Source: Ricordea florida (Eukaryota; Cnidaria; Anthozoa; Corallimorpharia; Ricordeidae). From it: DNA of 64,000 nucleotides. Both the position numbers and the translations under genes were made by a program. Under the pieces are notes generated by a model that was not told the DNA's origin, searched no databases, and saw nothing but the letters and a program-made list of their open reading frames with translations. Shown here in pieces: positions 23,330 through 36,300 of this stretch. Within the stretch, counting starts at the first letter, position 1; each line of letters starts with the position of its first letter. The stretch is from assembly GCA_949710005.1 (NCBI GenBank), contig OX453286.1, positions 7,426,450 through 7,490,449 on the forward strand, in the 5' to 3' direction.

Positions 23330-26300
23330 CTGTACAAAACATCAACAGTGAAATGTTTTGGAAAATGTTTACTTGAAGGTTTATTAAACATGGTAAGACA
23401 GTCAATTCTCTTTTTTTATTTGTGCTACTGTATTTAACACTTTTAACCTGTTGTAAGTTGTTTTATTATGGTTACAATAGATGGATAGTGCTTAAAACAA
23501 TGTAGCTAATGTTCAGTTTGATTTGTGTTAAGCAATTCGGTCATTCCATTTTGCATTATTTTTAATCAGTTTTGTTGTGGACATTTTAGTTTCTTTTACA
23601 AACAATGGACCTTGTAATTTCAAATTTATTTGTTAATGTTTAATCTAGCTGTCAAGTTGGCGAAATATTTGATTAAACAGTGATTGTGATCTAAGAGCCT
23701 GTTACTTAATGGTTAGCAGCAGACAGAGATCGTATTTGAATGAGCTGTTTTTTTTGTTTTCAAGTTTCCGCACGACCGTCTCCGTTGTTTAGGGTTCGAG
23801 TTTTCTATAATACTCCTAACTTGAATCGCGTATTGTTTTCAAAGTTGTTTTACGTAATCGACAAGGTTTCAAAGGCAATCGAAATCCAAATGATTAATAT
23901 AAGCTGTAAAATTAAAATTAAATTTTAGAATACTTGATAGAATTAAAGGAAATTCCCGAGTCCAGTCTCATGTTCTTTTTCGTCCTTTCACCGTCCACAT
24001 CAATTTCCCCTTTTGATTTAATTATTAATATAAAGCTAATAGGTCTACAGCCAAAAAGAAAATTAATAAATACAAAACTGCGGACTTGCACATCGTCCAC
24101 CACTTGGTTCACCAGATTTCTGAAATAGTTGGCCTTTAATTACTCTTTTGTCCCTACACTAGAATGCTTAAAAATTTCAACTTACACTGAACACTCAGTT
24201 TAGCTGAGCTGTTGACTCGTCCCAGTAAATTTTCAGCTCTGCAAATGTAAACTCCATCGTCTTCTGCTCTGACATCATACAAAATCAGAGCGCCACTGGA
24301 CTCTACCACGTGGCGTCCAATAGGAAGCGATGAGTTGACCTTGGTCCACGTGACCTTTGGATTTGGGTTTCCATCCGTTGTACATTTCAAGATGGCTGTC
24401 TGACTTTGATTGACGGTCATTGCAACAGGAGACTCAAGCAAAGATGGAGCCGAGATGGACTGGCCCGGTTCACCTTTCATGCCTTTTATGCCTTGTGGTC
24501 CTATTGGTCCCGGGGGTCCAGGATCTCCTGGTATTCCCGGGTCTCCCTTTATTCCCATTGGTCCTTCAGGTCCTATCGGTCCGTGTTTACCAGGAGGTCC
24601 TATTGGCCCCGATTTTCCTGGTCTCCCTCGGCTCCCCGGTCTTCCCGGTCGTCCTCTATTTCCTTTTGCTCCGGGGCGGCACAGTGTTTCATCCTTGGCA
24701 CAATATTGATTCTGTAGCAGACGAAGCTCTTGTTTGATCAGCTGCTTTGTTTTAACTGCTGTTTGTTGTTGCAAATCATCGCTTGAAGAGCTTCGTTTTT
24801 GTCTGGATATTCTGTGCCATTGAGCTGATGAAATCAATCAAGACATATTGAGAAGTCGTAAAAAAGGGTAAATGACTCAGAGAGCAATTTAGTACAGCAG
24901 AAACTACAGCGTCGAATTTTATACAACAAAGACTGCGTATATTTAGATTATATTACGAACAAATGACAGTGGAAAAGTACTCAGGCTGTGTTTTCGCTTA
25001 CGGCCAACTGATTATATTTTAACCCAACCGTTTGTGATAGACAGGCGAACTTGCTTTCTCGAACTCTCCGCTATCTCAAACTCAAACTCATTCCCTTGTG
25101 TAACAGGACGCAGCGGTAGGGCGAGTAGAAACGAGAAGGATTCAAGGACTTTCAGGCGATTTATTGACCGAATACAATGATACAGCAGGCTAGCAAAATA
25201 GGCTAAAATAAACGGGAACGACTAACAGATCATAGCTAGTGAATAACATGAGATAAGCAGTAATGTTTACATTCGGTAAACTAACAGAGTGACTAAAAGC
25301 TATTGACTATTACAAGACAAAAAGTAACCTTGGAAATCCTAGCTTAATAAGTTAATAAACAAAGATTAAAATAGAACGGAAGGGATGTACATATGCAAAT
25401 TAAATTTGAGAACCAACGACGAAATCACGTGACGCGGCTCGCACAAGCGATTCGCGTGAGCGATACAAAATAACTTGTGAAAGCTATGGGAAATTCTGCA
25501 GTAATATGGTAGCCAATGGCGATAACATGACCAGCAATGGAGTTCTACGTCGAGGATGTAAGGTTGGAGCGAATTTGAACTAAGTAAGTGGAACAGAAAA
25601 TGCGAATTTGCGAACAAATAGTTTTGACCTAACGCGTGACTTGTAGTCGAAACGAAGAGTGAATCTAACTGAAAACAAAAGCTAGGAGAACTACGTAGCT
25701 TTCCAGTGAACAGTTATAAAACGGAATAAAGTAACTTACAATAAACAGAAACAGGCTAATTGTTCTACGAAAATGTGCGCAATAAAGCGTAGGAGACCCA
25801 AAAGAAAACTAAATAAAAATCGAAGCAAGCGCGCGTCTCCAATTACAAAACATTAAGTCAGAATAGCGACTAAAAGGGAATAGACTTGCCAAGTCCTTTT
25901 GAACGAATAAACTAGCGAACTCAAAGCAAAAGCACAACTAGATTTGTTTACATTACGGAGCAAAGTTATAGTTCTACTAAGTACTAAATGATACGCTATA
26001 AGACGAATTATTTCTGCTTAGCGATTACGGAGGTCAAGTACTTTAAACTGTAGTAAATCAAACTTAAATACCTCGCTACAAGCAAGTCCCTCTTTTCTTT
26101 GAACTCCACCAGTTAGGCTCTCGAGGTCTCGACTGAACTCTAGCTAAAACGCACTTCTACTTATATGAGAGCGCTAAACACGAAACAACAATCTTGCACG
26201 CACCGAAACGATTTTAGGGTACGTTGCCAAACCACTTTTCTTCCGGAGTAGACACAGCGGCAAGGATCTCCTGTAATTCATCTTACTATCTCGGGTGGTA

Positions 26301-27009
26301 AATCTAATTAACTGACTAAAATGATCTGCCGAAAAGTAACCGCGAAACCCTAGCTTTATCTTGCGCGTTTTTAGCAGTTAAATGTGGTTTCCTCAAACAT
26401 TTTTTAGCGGTGCGTAAGCTTGCTATAATGAAAACGGAAAATTCCTAAACGCAAAAACATGTAGCAAGAAAAAGAACGAAAATTTGTATGTCTGGTGACC
26501 CTGTCACACTTGGATTGTTTTTTCAGCCACTTGATTTACCATCGGTTACCTACAACCATCGGTTACCTACAACCTCCGCTATCTCGAACTATTTTTCGTT
26601 TCCCTTGAGAGTTCGAAATAGCGGTGTTCAACTGTAACTATTTAACTCTTAGCCTGTTCCCTTGTTAGATCCTTTCATGGTGACAAATGCACACATGCAT
26701 CTTAAGAATCAAAGTAAGAATTCTATAAATAATTCAATAAATACCTCTTCGGTCACTCCACTGGCTACGTGCCATAACCTGCCATTTACCGTGATGCTGT
26801 TGCACTTTACCAAGGATTTCTTTCTCCATCTGATCACGCAATGTTACTGAGTGTGAGATTAGTTCATAATGACGTTGTATCCTAAGTTCCATGTGAACTA
26901 GTCCCACACAACACACAACAGACAGCACCAAACCTGACACAGAACACACGTTGTACAATTGTTTGCTCTCGGTTCTGTTCTGTCCATCTTTGCTTCCTTG
27001 ATTTTTCAT
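22185..27009 (-). CDS. Copy D: intact type II collagen-Ig-fibrinogen-like receptor
   Basis: Exons at 26745-27009, 24186-24824 and 22185-23329 (265, 639 and 1145 bp; 682 residues), same domain order as copy B. The cleavage-type site is SRQKR and the collagen stretch has 23 triplets. Ig2 is class I, so it lacks the first canonical cysteine ([12 protein letters not shown]) while keeping YKCKAEN. The FReD patch has one more residue than the others ([15 protein letters not shown]). The intron after exon 2 is A-like, while exon 2 and the intron before it are B/E-like, so the gene is a mosaic. Intron 1 carries a 1.4 kb solo LTR absent from B and E. The 5' flank is cut at about 27275 by the 13 kb mobile island. 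Confidence 0.85.
24186..24824 (-). CDS. Copy D exon 2: cleavage site, 23-triplet collagen, Ig1
   Basis: 639 bp between the TCAG acceptor (24826-24825) and GTAAG at 24185. It starts [17 protein letters not shown]. The collagen N-half is B/E-like; the [10 protein letters not shown] part and the following intron are A-like. Confidence 0.88.
25099..26508 (-). mobile_element. Solo LTR (1410 bp) in copy D intron 1
   Basis: The ends are TGTAACAGGA and CCTGTCACA, that is TG...CA with short inverted termini. CTTG is repeated outside each end (25095-25098 and 26509-26512). Introns 1 of copies B and E are continuous across this point (CCCTTGAATTG), giving an empty site. No internal gag or pol is present, so this is a solo LTR left by recombination. 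The strand is a guess from the TGTGACAGGG start on the minus strand. Confidence 0.75.
26745..27009 (-). CDS. Copy D exon 1: tail, signal anchor, stalk
   Basis: 265 bp, ATG at 27009, donor GTATTT at 26744. Encodes [17 protein letters not shown], the membrane helix and the stalk ending QWSDRRG. Confidence 0.85.
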
Positions 27010-28304
27010 GACCAAAACTGTTAAGTGTCTCCCCTTCGGTATTTAATTTTTATCAGCGAAAATGTGTGCTGTGATGCTGTGAAAATGTGATCAGTGATTT
27101 TGGCCCAATAAAGCCAAAGTATTCAAGTTCTTAGGTCCAGTTTCGGTTAATCAGTGCTTGATTTTCGACTTCCTGTGATCTGATACGGAATGCAAAAATA
27201 GTATAGGATATGTCCCCACGTGACCAATTGATCGATATAACGTTGCAGAAATATAAAGCCACGCTTACCAGTTAAACGCGGGGGGTCACTATATAAGGAA
27301 ATCTTCCTTGGGAAGATTTTGATTAGTTGACTATTAACCTAGAAACATGGCGGACCAGATTTTGAATTATCCCGCGCGTCGCGAGTACAAATTGGGATAT
27401 CGCGATATATTGCACCTTACTATTGGTCAAAATAAAGAATACATATAAAAAATCTGTTTCTATTGGTCTTTGATAAGATAATGGAAAACCAAAGGCGAAA
27501 GATTGCGTGTAACACACGTGTTTTCGTAGCGAGCATCGCGATCGTCGATCAGTGAATTTATGTTCTTCATCGAGTCTTCATCTTATCTTCACCGACTGAA
27601 AATGATCCGTGTTCAAGTAAGTACAACTGCCGCTTGTCGTTTCTTAACTTGCTGTCGGCCGTGTAAGTTAGACTGTGGTACCTGCAATGCAAGGTTTTGG
27701 TCGAAGTACCCGAGAACGAAGTGGGGAGAGTGGAAGCCGTAATGTCGGCGCGATTGCCACAAGAATGACGATATGTTAGCCACAGACGCGTTTCTCGGCC
27801 GTCGCATTCAAGTGAGTACTGCTGTATATTAAATCATTGTCATACTAAATTTATAGCAACTCTTATTTGCTGTACAGTATGCCCTCATAAATATTGTTAT
27901 GTAAATTAGCTGAACTATATACTTTCCAGGCTTTCGTTATTGACGTTATGCGAGTGTTGTGCCAGAAAGTTCGTGCATTCAATCGAACAAATTTACGTGT
28001 AAAACTTGAATACGCATAATAGTGCAATAGTGAGTTACGTAGTGCCGTAACTAAGTAGAGCGGAAAAAACCCGCTCCTTAAATATAGTACGGACCTAAAA
28101 CTCGGTTAGTAAGAGGTATATATTTCTATACTGGAACTATAACACTGTTACAATTGAGCATTTTGGCTATAAACAGTACTGTCTTATGGCCTAGGATAAT
28201 GGACTGATTTCCTTTATTTATTTTTGTTTTTCAACGTTGTTTCAAACATGTAAAAAAAGTGCTCGATTTTAATTTTCCTGAAATGAACTCGACTCTCTTT
28301 ATTA

Positions 28305-28751
28305 GGAACTGTGCCTCCGATACAAGATGAAAGCATGGGTTTACCAGAGCTCCCAATACAAGAAACACTAGCTCCTCCAATTGCATCAGGAGCAGCTGGC
28401 CAGGGGGATGCATGGGCTGACAGTGTGCTGGGTGGTTTAGAAGACCATCCACCTTGTCAACATTGCCTAATGGGGCCCTGTATCACTGTCAGTGAGGTGA
28501 CCAGGATACAGGGATCCTGTGCTCCTGACATAACAAATCATGCCAAGCGTCTAAAAAATTATAGAAAGTTTTGGAAAAGTTTGAAGGATAGGGGTTTGTG
28601 GCAACATGAGTTATATATCCATCGAAAGACCTCAGCTGGCCTCAGTGAGGTCGAACTGCGAGAGTTAATGCCCCAGTGTGTCCTGGATGACACACGAAAG
28701 CGGTATCCAAACCCACCAGGTGTGCCATATATGGGGCATAAGAGGGCATAA
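28305..28751 (+). CDS. Small cysteine-containing protein of the transposon island
   Basis: An open frame follows a TTTATTAG acceptor at about 28304 and runs 146 codons. It shows CQHCLMGPC, a K-x-Y-R-x-F-W block and a C-terminal LMPQCVLDDTRKRYPNP motif. The last resembles the short cysteine-rich 'P2X7-like' module common in multi-copy cnidarian proteins. That match is from memory and weak. A candidate first exon is ATGATCCGTGTTCAA followed by GTAAGT at 27602-27616, but its phase does not fit this exon. It converges on the transposase gene, as if both belonged to one two-gene element. Confidence 0.45.
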   Translation, partial: GTVPPIQDESMGLPELPIQETLAPPIASGAAGQGDAWADSVLGGLEDHPPCQHCLMGPCITVSEVTRIQGSCAPDITNHAKRLKNYRKFWKSLKDRGLWQHELYIHRKTSAGLSEVELRELMPQCVLDDTRKRYPNPPGVPYMGHKRA

Positions 28752-30931
28752 GAGGTGAACCAGTGGGTCTCTGAAGGGGAGGAAGTGCTTCTCTCAGTTG
28801 TTTTTATTTTAGCTGTGTTGATAAAAGAATTTAACTTTATTCGGTTTGCAAAATGTCTAAGTTTTGATCCAGTCAGTCTTTCACATTCATAATTCAGCAC
28901 CCCTTTAATTCCCTCAGAAGAAGTTGGTTTACCTCTTATTTATCTTGTATAATATCCCAACCCAAGTAACGATAATATTTTGACTTTTATTCTCATGATT
29001 TATTTAATTTTTTAATTTATGTATATCAGTTCAAACTCAATACAAACCTGTCTTGATATCTGGGCTCTGGAACACAAATCCCTATCCTTCAGACACTGAA
29101 AAGTCTTCTCTACTGCAGTTCTGATCTCATGTTACAATGGCAAACCATATGCAAACGAAAAACTTTGGATGCTCATGACATTGATGCATTGTTATATTTC
29201 TGGTCTTTGTGATGTCTTTAATTTGGTGGGTTTGGAAAGGTTTTTATCTGTACAGAATTGTAAAGAACCAGTCTTTCATACCTTTTTGTGTAGCTAACCA
29301 GTACATTTCAATTGTGAGTGGCATTTGTGCAAAAAAGAAACATTCAATCCAGGCCCACTTAAAGTTTGTGCCACTAACATCAATGGTTATTTGCTGTTCC
29401 TACAACATGCAAAGGAAGGACTCTACAGCAGTATAGAGCCAAATACTGAATTTTTTTGTTAACACCAAGTGTTGCAAAGCCACAATGCAAAAGTCAAATT
29501 TACGAATACCTCATCACTCAAATACTATTGGGTTCACGTGCAAGGGGTTCAGTTTTAGGGGCAGACTGTTGGTCATGACTTTTATTAAATTTGTTGGCTC
29601 CTAAAGGAGCCGTTAGTTTTATGATCTTCTACCCTGATCCCAAAAAGGGATTCACTCAGTAATTCAACTGGAAAAAGGTGGTCCAGACAACCTCCCTGAA
29701 CATGAAGGTTTTTGGACGGAGGTTTCTGTGGCTCGTTCTGCGAGTTGGCCGACGCACATCCTGTAACAAACTCACTGATGTCGCTTCTCTGTTGACGTTT
29801 TCATTCTGCAATGACATATCCACGTCAGTTTATAAAGGAAAACAGCATAAATTTTACATTAAAGTAACTGACATTGGCATATGGTAATCCTGTCAGAGAG
29901 GGAAAATACTGTCTTTTTCTTACCCAGGCCATTACTGCTAGTGCAATGCGCATGTTAAAAGTACGGTCAGCAAAGTGAATTCTCTTTGGGCAGTAGATAA
30001 GGATGCAATTATTAAATGATTCCACCCAGTAGGTGTCGCGGCACTGCAATGTAAAAGATATAAGAATTGTATGAACAGTTGCTTCTGGGTTATTGATATA
30101 CATTAATGTTATTTCCACTTAATAATTTGAAGTTTCGTTGAAGTGAGGTTATGGTGAAAAAACCAAGAATAATACCCCCTGAATGCTAATTTACCAGGTA
30201 GTAGTCCTGAGCCAGCTTGTACACCTTAGAGTCCAAAATGAACCTCTGTAGGGTGGCTACTGCTCCTTGATTAGAGATTTTCACTTTGCTGCACTGGTAC
30301 CCAGGTTGCTTGCATTTAGATTCTCTATCACAGCCACCATGACTGCCCTGCAATTGTGAAAGGTTTTGGTTCAGTTTTCCACATTTAAATTTTAAATCAG
30401 CTTTAAGTAGTGGTTAGGTTGAAAATTGTAATATGTCACAGTCATGCTTATTTACACTCAAGTTAATAGCAATCATTGAACCTCAGTTGTATTGAGATAA
30501 CAGGTTTAATACCTGATAGTGATCAACTATTGTCAACAGCCTTCTTCTTAGGTCATCTGCACTGGTACAGTTTTTCATTGAATAATAGAAGTGGCGTTTA
30601 ACACTGGCCTCTGCAAATGGAAAAGGTATTAATTTGGCCAAAAATAGGTTAATACTGCTGCAGGGCAACTGTGCCTAAGAGAATAAATGAAACTCATTGG
30701 CATAGAACCGGCCATGTATAATTTTATCTCTAACAGACAACAGCTGGATTAATTTTCCAGAAAGTAATAATGGATTACAGGTATACATATGCTTGTCTGA
30801 CAGCTCTGCAAACCACTTCTCACCCTCCCATTTCTGTGCACCACAACTTATTTCTTTCATGGCCTTTGCCACTCCCTTAGTTCCTATGAGGCGACAACAA
30901 AAGTAGAGAAAATAATTTTTTGCTGGTAGAG

Positions 30932-31399
30932 TGTAGCGGCTGGGGCCACGATGTCGTTAATTTACTAATATTTGGTCCCTGTTGAGCCGCGTGGAGGGAG
31001 TTTGTGACAACAAATCCAGCGAGCGAGATATTGTCGTATTGTTACTTTATTGACGAATCACTGAATTTGCGTAAAAACTGAAATTTATAAGAAGGAAAAA
31101 ACGTATAACTGGTAGGGCTAACTATTGCATAACAACGCGAATAAAAAGGGATCACATGATTACACAAGCATAAATCAAAGGAAACTAAACCGAAAACAAA
31201 AGAATTGGTGAAATTTAAGTACAATGAACACGTTACATACCTATTTACTCCCGATACGATTAAAAGAAAACGATGAAGACGAACACACAAGATTATCGAT
31301 AAAACGTGCTGCAGACCAGCCGAAGAAATATCACGAGGTTGTAACGAGAGATGTGCTATGTCAATCAACGCAAGCTGAATCAATTACTATTGTCTTACA
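30932..31399 (-). repeat. BEL/Pao 3' LTR
   Basis: 468 bp. Preceded in element sense by a short purine-rich stretch (AGGGGAGCCA, 31400-31409). It differs from the partner LTR by one base in the AAATTTAAG/AAATCTAAG word. Confidence 0.92.
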
Positions 31400-31604
31400 T
31401 GGCTCCCCTAAATTGTTAGCAATTTATTCCTAAGTGATCACGAAATAAAACATTAGAAAGAACAAAACGATATTTCACGCAAAGGTTGCGGAACGTGCCA
31501 ACGTTTACGCGTCCCTAACACAGTTCCTTTAGTAAGATACAGTTCCTTGGCTCCTCGATGGGGAATTCCCATTTTCACCTGCACGGTAATGAACGCGGGG
31601 ATAC

Positions 31605-33362
31605 TCACGGACTTGTCCTTTGGTCCTCGTTTCTTACGAGAAGTACTACCTTCTGAATTGGACGGTCATAAATACTCCGCTCCTTGCCATTTGTGGAGGG
31701 ATCTCCGGTCTGCAAGCGCACCTTCCTTACATGACCATCGTCGCTGGGGAAGGTCTCAACTACTCTGGCCAGTCGCCACTGGTTACGAGGGAGGTGCTCG
31801 TCCATCATCAGGACGATGTCATTCACCGCCAGGTTCTTCCGTGGGTGAAACCATTTCTGACGTTCTTGCAGGGCATGCAAATAGTCCTTGCGCCATCGAG
31901 TCCAAAACTCGTTGGCAATGTACTGGACGCGGCGCCAACGCTTCCTGCTGTAACTGTCGGCCTGCTGGAAGTTTCCAGGAGGGGGCATGACCACTGAAGA
32001 CTTCTGAGTCAGCAAACGATTTGGTGTGAGCACTTCTATAGAGTCAGGAGATAACAGACCGTCCGTGGTAAGTGGGCGACTGTTAACGATGGCTTCAGCC
32101 TCAACCATCAACGTCCTGAGCGATTTGTCGTCGAGCTGCCTCCCGTGATGAAGTAGTAGGGAAGATAGGACACTCCTCACCGTGCGTATTTGCCTTTCCC
32201 ACACGCCTCCCATGTGGCTTGCGTGTGGGACATTCATCTTAAAGCGTACCCAATCGCAGTTGGTCTTGAGGAGTGTTTCCTTTATCCTTTCATGTGTAAG
32301 CTCTGCGATAGCTACTTGGAGCTCGTTTTTGGCGCCTACGAAGTTTGTGCCCTGATCGGACCTAAGTTGTCGAACCGGACCCCGTCGGCTGATAAAGCGG
32401 CGGTAAGCGTTAATGAATGAATCTGTCGTTAACGACGTTGCTGTTTCTAAATGGATTGCGCGGGAGGACATGCATGTGAACAGCACGCCGTACCGTTTCA
32501 ATTCCTTGCGACCTTCCTTTACAACAAAGGGACCAAAGTAATCGACTGCGCTGTATGTAAAGGGTGCAGCCTCCTTCACTCGGTCTTCAGGGAGATCAGC
32601 CATTTTCTGCTGTTGAGGTGTCCCCCGTGTCTTTATGCATCTGACGCAATTTCTTACATGATACCCCACGGCTGAACTGCCACCCACGATCCAGTAGCCA
32701 GTAGCTCTTATCCCAGCGAGGGTTCTTGCCCGACCTTGGTGGCTTATTCTTGAGTGGAAATGGCGGATAATTAGCCCAGTGACATGACTTTTCCTCGGCA
32801 GTATTACGGGATGTTTCTCTTCAAATGATAGATTAGAGTTGCGGAGCCGTCCGCCGACTCTCATGATACCACTGTTGTCAATGAACGGGTTAAGCCGGAA
32901 GATGGAGCTGCTCTTCCGTACCACATTTGCACTCCTCAAAATAATAATTTCTTCCATATAATGGTTCCTCTGAACGGCCTTTAGAATTTCCTTCTCAGCG
33001 CGACATAGTGCTTCGACGTTGAGTAGCAAACCACCTTTGGTTCCCAGCTTACCCCTAAGCTTTTGCTGTAGGATCATACATACAGCTACTCCCCTTCTAG
33101 CCTGCTGCCAATCGGAGAAGCGCTCCATCCTAAGCTCTAGATCAAATTGCTCTTCACTCTTCGTGCTCAAAACCACAGCTAATTTAACTTCGGGATCATC
33201 TGCAGAGATGTCCGGGATGACTTCAAGAGAATCTGGATTCCTAACTGGTTCCCACAGTCGACTTGGGCCTGTCCACCATCTTGAGTTTCCAGTTAGTTGT
33301 CTTGCACTTAGGCCCCGAGAGGCGTCATCTGCTGGATTTTCAGTGGTGCTGATATATCTCCA
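31605..33362 (-). pseudogene. BEL/Pao pol, 3' part: RNase H end and integrase
   Basis: Open after the TAG at 33365-33363 down to 31605. It contains an HHCC zinc region (HFHSRISHQGR...NCVRC), the D,D,E residues of the integrase core (SAVDYFGPF, RSDQGTNF, GVWERQIR) and a C-terminal domain typical of BEL elements (RWRRVQYIANEFW). It is separated from the upstream frame by a frameshift and an in-frame stop, so the polyprotein is broken. Confidence 0.85.
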
Positions 33363-36300
33363 CTAGGTCGGTTCCGTCTGAAGTGTGAAAACGCCTTGCA
33401 TCGTTAGAGATGTAGCCGAGGACAACCTTGTTGTCTACCCAAAAGGTCTCGGTGATATTTTCGTACCTTAGTTCCCTCCTCAAAAAAGAGCTTATATTCA
33501 CAGACACCAATGCGGCGGCAAGCTCTAGCCTTGGGACGGTAATCGGTTTTAGGGGCGTTACACGGGACTTGGCCATCACTAAGGAGAAGTGCATACGTCC
33601 TTGGCGGTTTTTCATTCTGAGGTAGGAGCACTGTCCGTAGCCGGTGATGCTAGCATCCGAGAAGTTATGAAGCTCCGTCCATTCAACTTCTCCGAAGTCA
33701 GCAGGCTTGTAACACCGTGGGATCTTTAGTTCTTTCAGGTATAACAGGTCATTCCTCCATCTTTCCCAATCTGCCTGTAAAGTGTCCGGTATCTTGTCGT
33801 CCCAACCAATGTCTTCCTTGCATAACTGCTGTAGGATCTGCTTTCCCTTTAGTAAGAATGGTGCTACCATTCCCAAGGGATCGAAAATGGAACTTACGGT
33901 GGATAAGATGGACCGCCTGGTGAGGGGCTTGTCCTTTAGCTCGATCCTGAAATGAAACTCGTCCGACTCCACGCACCACTGCACGCCTAGGGCTCGTTCT
34001 ATAGGTAGCGCATCGTTCGCTAGGTCGATATCTTGAATTCCCTGGGCACGTTGATCTACCGGAAGGCTTGCTATGACGTCTTTGCTGTTGCTAACAAATT
34101 TATGTAGATTAAAGCCCCCCTTGTGGCACATCGCCCTTGTCTGATGAATGAGTTCCTTAGCTTCGTTGGCTGTAGGGACAGACTTTAAACCGTCGTCGAC
34201 ATAAAAGGCGTTCCGGATAAAGTTGGCGGGATCGGGTCCAAACTGACTCTCATATTCATCTGCGGTTCTTTTTAGTACGAAGTTAGCGCACCCAGGGGAT
34301 GATGTTGCCCCAAATAGGTGCACAGTCATTCTATAATCGATGATGGGTTTCTTTACGTTACCGTCCTCCCACCAGAGGAATCTCAGAAAATTTCGATGTT
34401 CGGGTGTCACTTTTACTTGGTGAAACATTCCTTCGATGTCGCACATGAACGCTGTACCCTCCTTTCGGAAGCGACACAGCACACCTGACAAGTTATTGGT
34501 GAGGTCGGGCCCTTGTAGTAGACTTCGGTTCAAAGACGTGCCCTTGAAGTCAGCGCTGGCATCAAAAACTATCCTGATCTTGTTAGGTTTTTTGGGGTGA
34601 TAGACCCCGTGATGAGGGATGTACCACACCCGTCCGTCATCGATCTGCAGCTCAGCACGTGGAACCCTTTCTGCAAAACCTTTGTCGATTGTGTCTTGCA
34701 TGAAGTGCTGATAGCGCTCTTTGTAAGTCGCATCTGTGTTGAAACGGCGTTTGAGACCATTGAGACGACGCATGGCCATGTTTCTATTGTTGGGCAGTCT
34801 GCAGACGTCTTCCTTGAAGGGGAGAGGCATTTCGTAGTGACCATCGTTAAGGTGACGGATACCAGCTTCTAATCTATTTAGAAAGCTAATCTCATTTCGG
34901 GACAGGGACTTCAAATCGCCGTTAGCACTGGACTCTATGAAATCTTGCTCAAACATACGCGCGACTTGTGTTGGGACGATCAGCTCCCTTGCTTGTGTTC
35001 GGAACGCAAAATGACACTTTACGTTGTCGATTCTAGACTTGGTGACGATCGCGCTAGAAGTGTAGGATGGTTCACCCTCGTCATCGATGTTACTGGAGTT
35101 AACGGTTCCAATTATTCCCCATCCTAGTGCCGTTTTCTGTGCGTAGGGGTCATCTTCTTTACCAGGTATGACTTCGCGTGGCCTGAGAGCTCTAGCGCAG
35201 TTAGTTCCAATGAGGAGAGCAATTTCCACGTCGTCCCTGTAAGGCATCAACTCATTAGCTATCGTTTCAAGATGAGGCCACCCTTTCGCAGTTTCTGGTG
35301 TTGGGATTTGACTCCGTTTAGCTGGTATAAGCTCGCGCGAGTAAGCCGCTGGTAAATAAACTTCCACTTCTTCTTTTACGCCTTGTACAACTAAACCGTG
35401 TATCTTCTTGCATTTAATCACCCTTTCAGCTAGCACCGTAGATAACTTCAGGCTGACATCTGGACCGGTCACTGATAACTTGCTTAAGAGCGACTCCTTA
35501 ACGAAGCAAGAGTCTGACTGGTCGTCCAATAGTGCGTAGACAAGAAGCCTTTCATCAGGCCTTGATTTATGATGCAACCACACAGGGACTATGAGTGACG
35601 TGGAGTCATATGCCTTCTTATCTCGCACGCGATCCACGCAGTGCACTGTTGAAGATTCCCTTGGCTCCTGGGTAGATTCCGTCCGGGGCTTACGCGGAAC
35701 GTACGTCTCGTCGTGTAACGATGTTGGGTGAGGTCCCTTACATTCTTGACATGTCTTCTTCTTGCGACATTCATGGTTTTTGTGACCCCACCGCAAGCAT
35801 CCCAGGCAGCGACCTGTCTCGATAATGAAACTCTTACGTTTTGGTTGTGGCAGATCTAAGAATTTTCCGCATGATTCGAGGCTGTGAGCTTCCTTGCACA
35901 TCGGGCAAGCAGGTCTTGGACTACCCTGTTTCGTTTCGTTATCTAACTTGCTGATGTGAGCATTCGTTGCGTACGTGCTGCTACTTCTTGTGGGCGTGGC
36001 CTTGAATTTTGCCTTTGGAACGCTGAACTCATTGCCCTTGTACTCTTCACCCTTAATCGCACGAGGGGAAATTATCGGATTACACGCAATTCGTGCTTCC
36101 TTCTGAAGAAATCTGCAAAACTCTGAAAACGGTGGATAACATGTTTCTTCGATGCTGGACCGACCTCTGTTGCAACCTTCGTCTACTGCCAGCCATAGGT
36201 CTACTTCTCTTCCCCATCGATTGACCAGATAGCTTGGCAGCTTACGCACCATTCGCTGGTTCTCGTCTGGATCATTCAAAACGCTCAGGAAGGAAACTAA

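Noticed and set aside
31042-31383. 113-codon frame, repeated at 38076-38417
   Set aside because: Lies wholly inside the BEL/Pao LTRs; duplicated because the LTR is duplicated.
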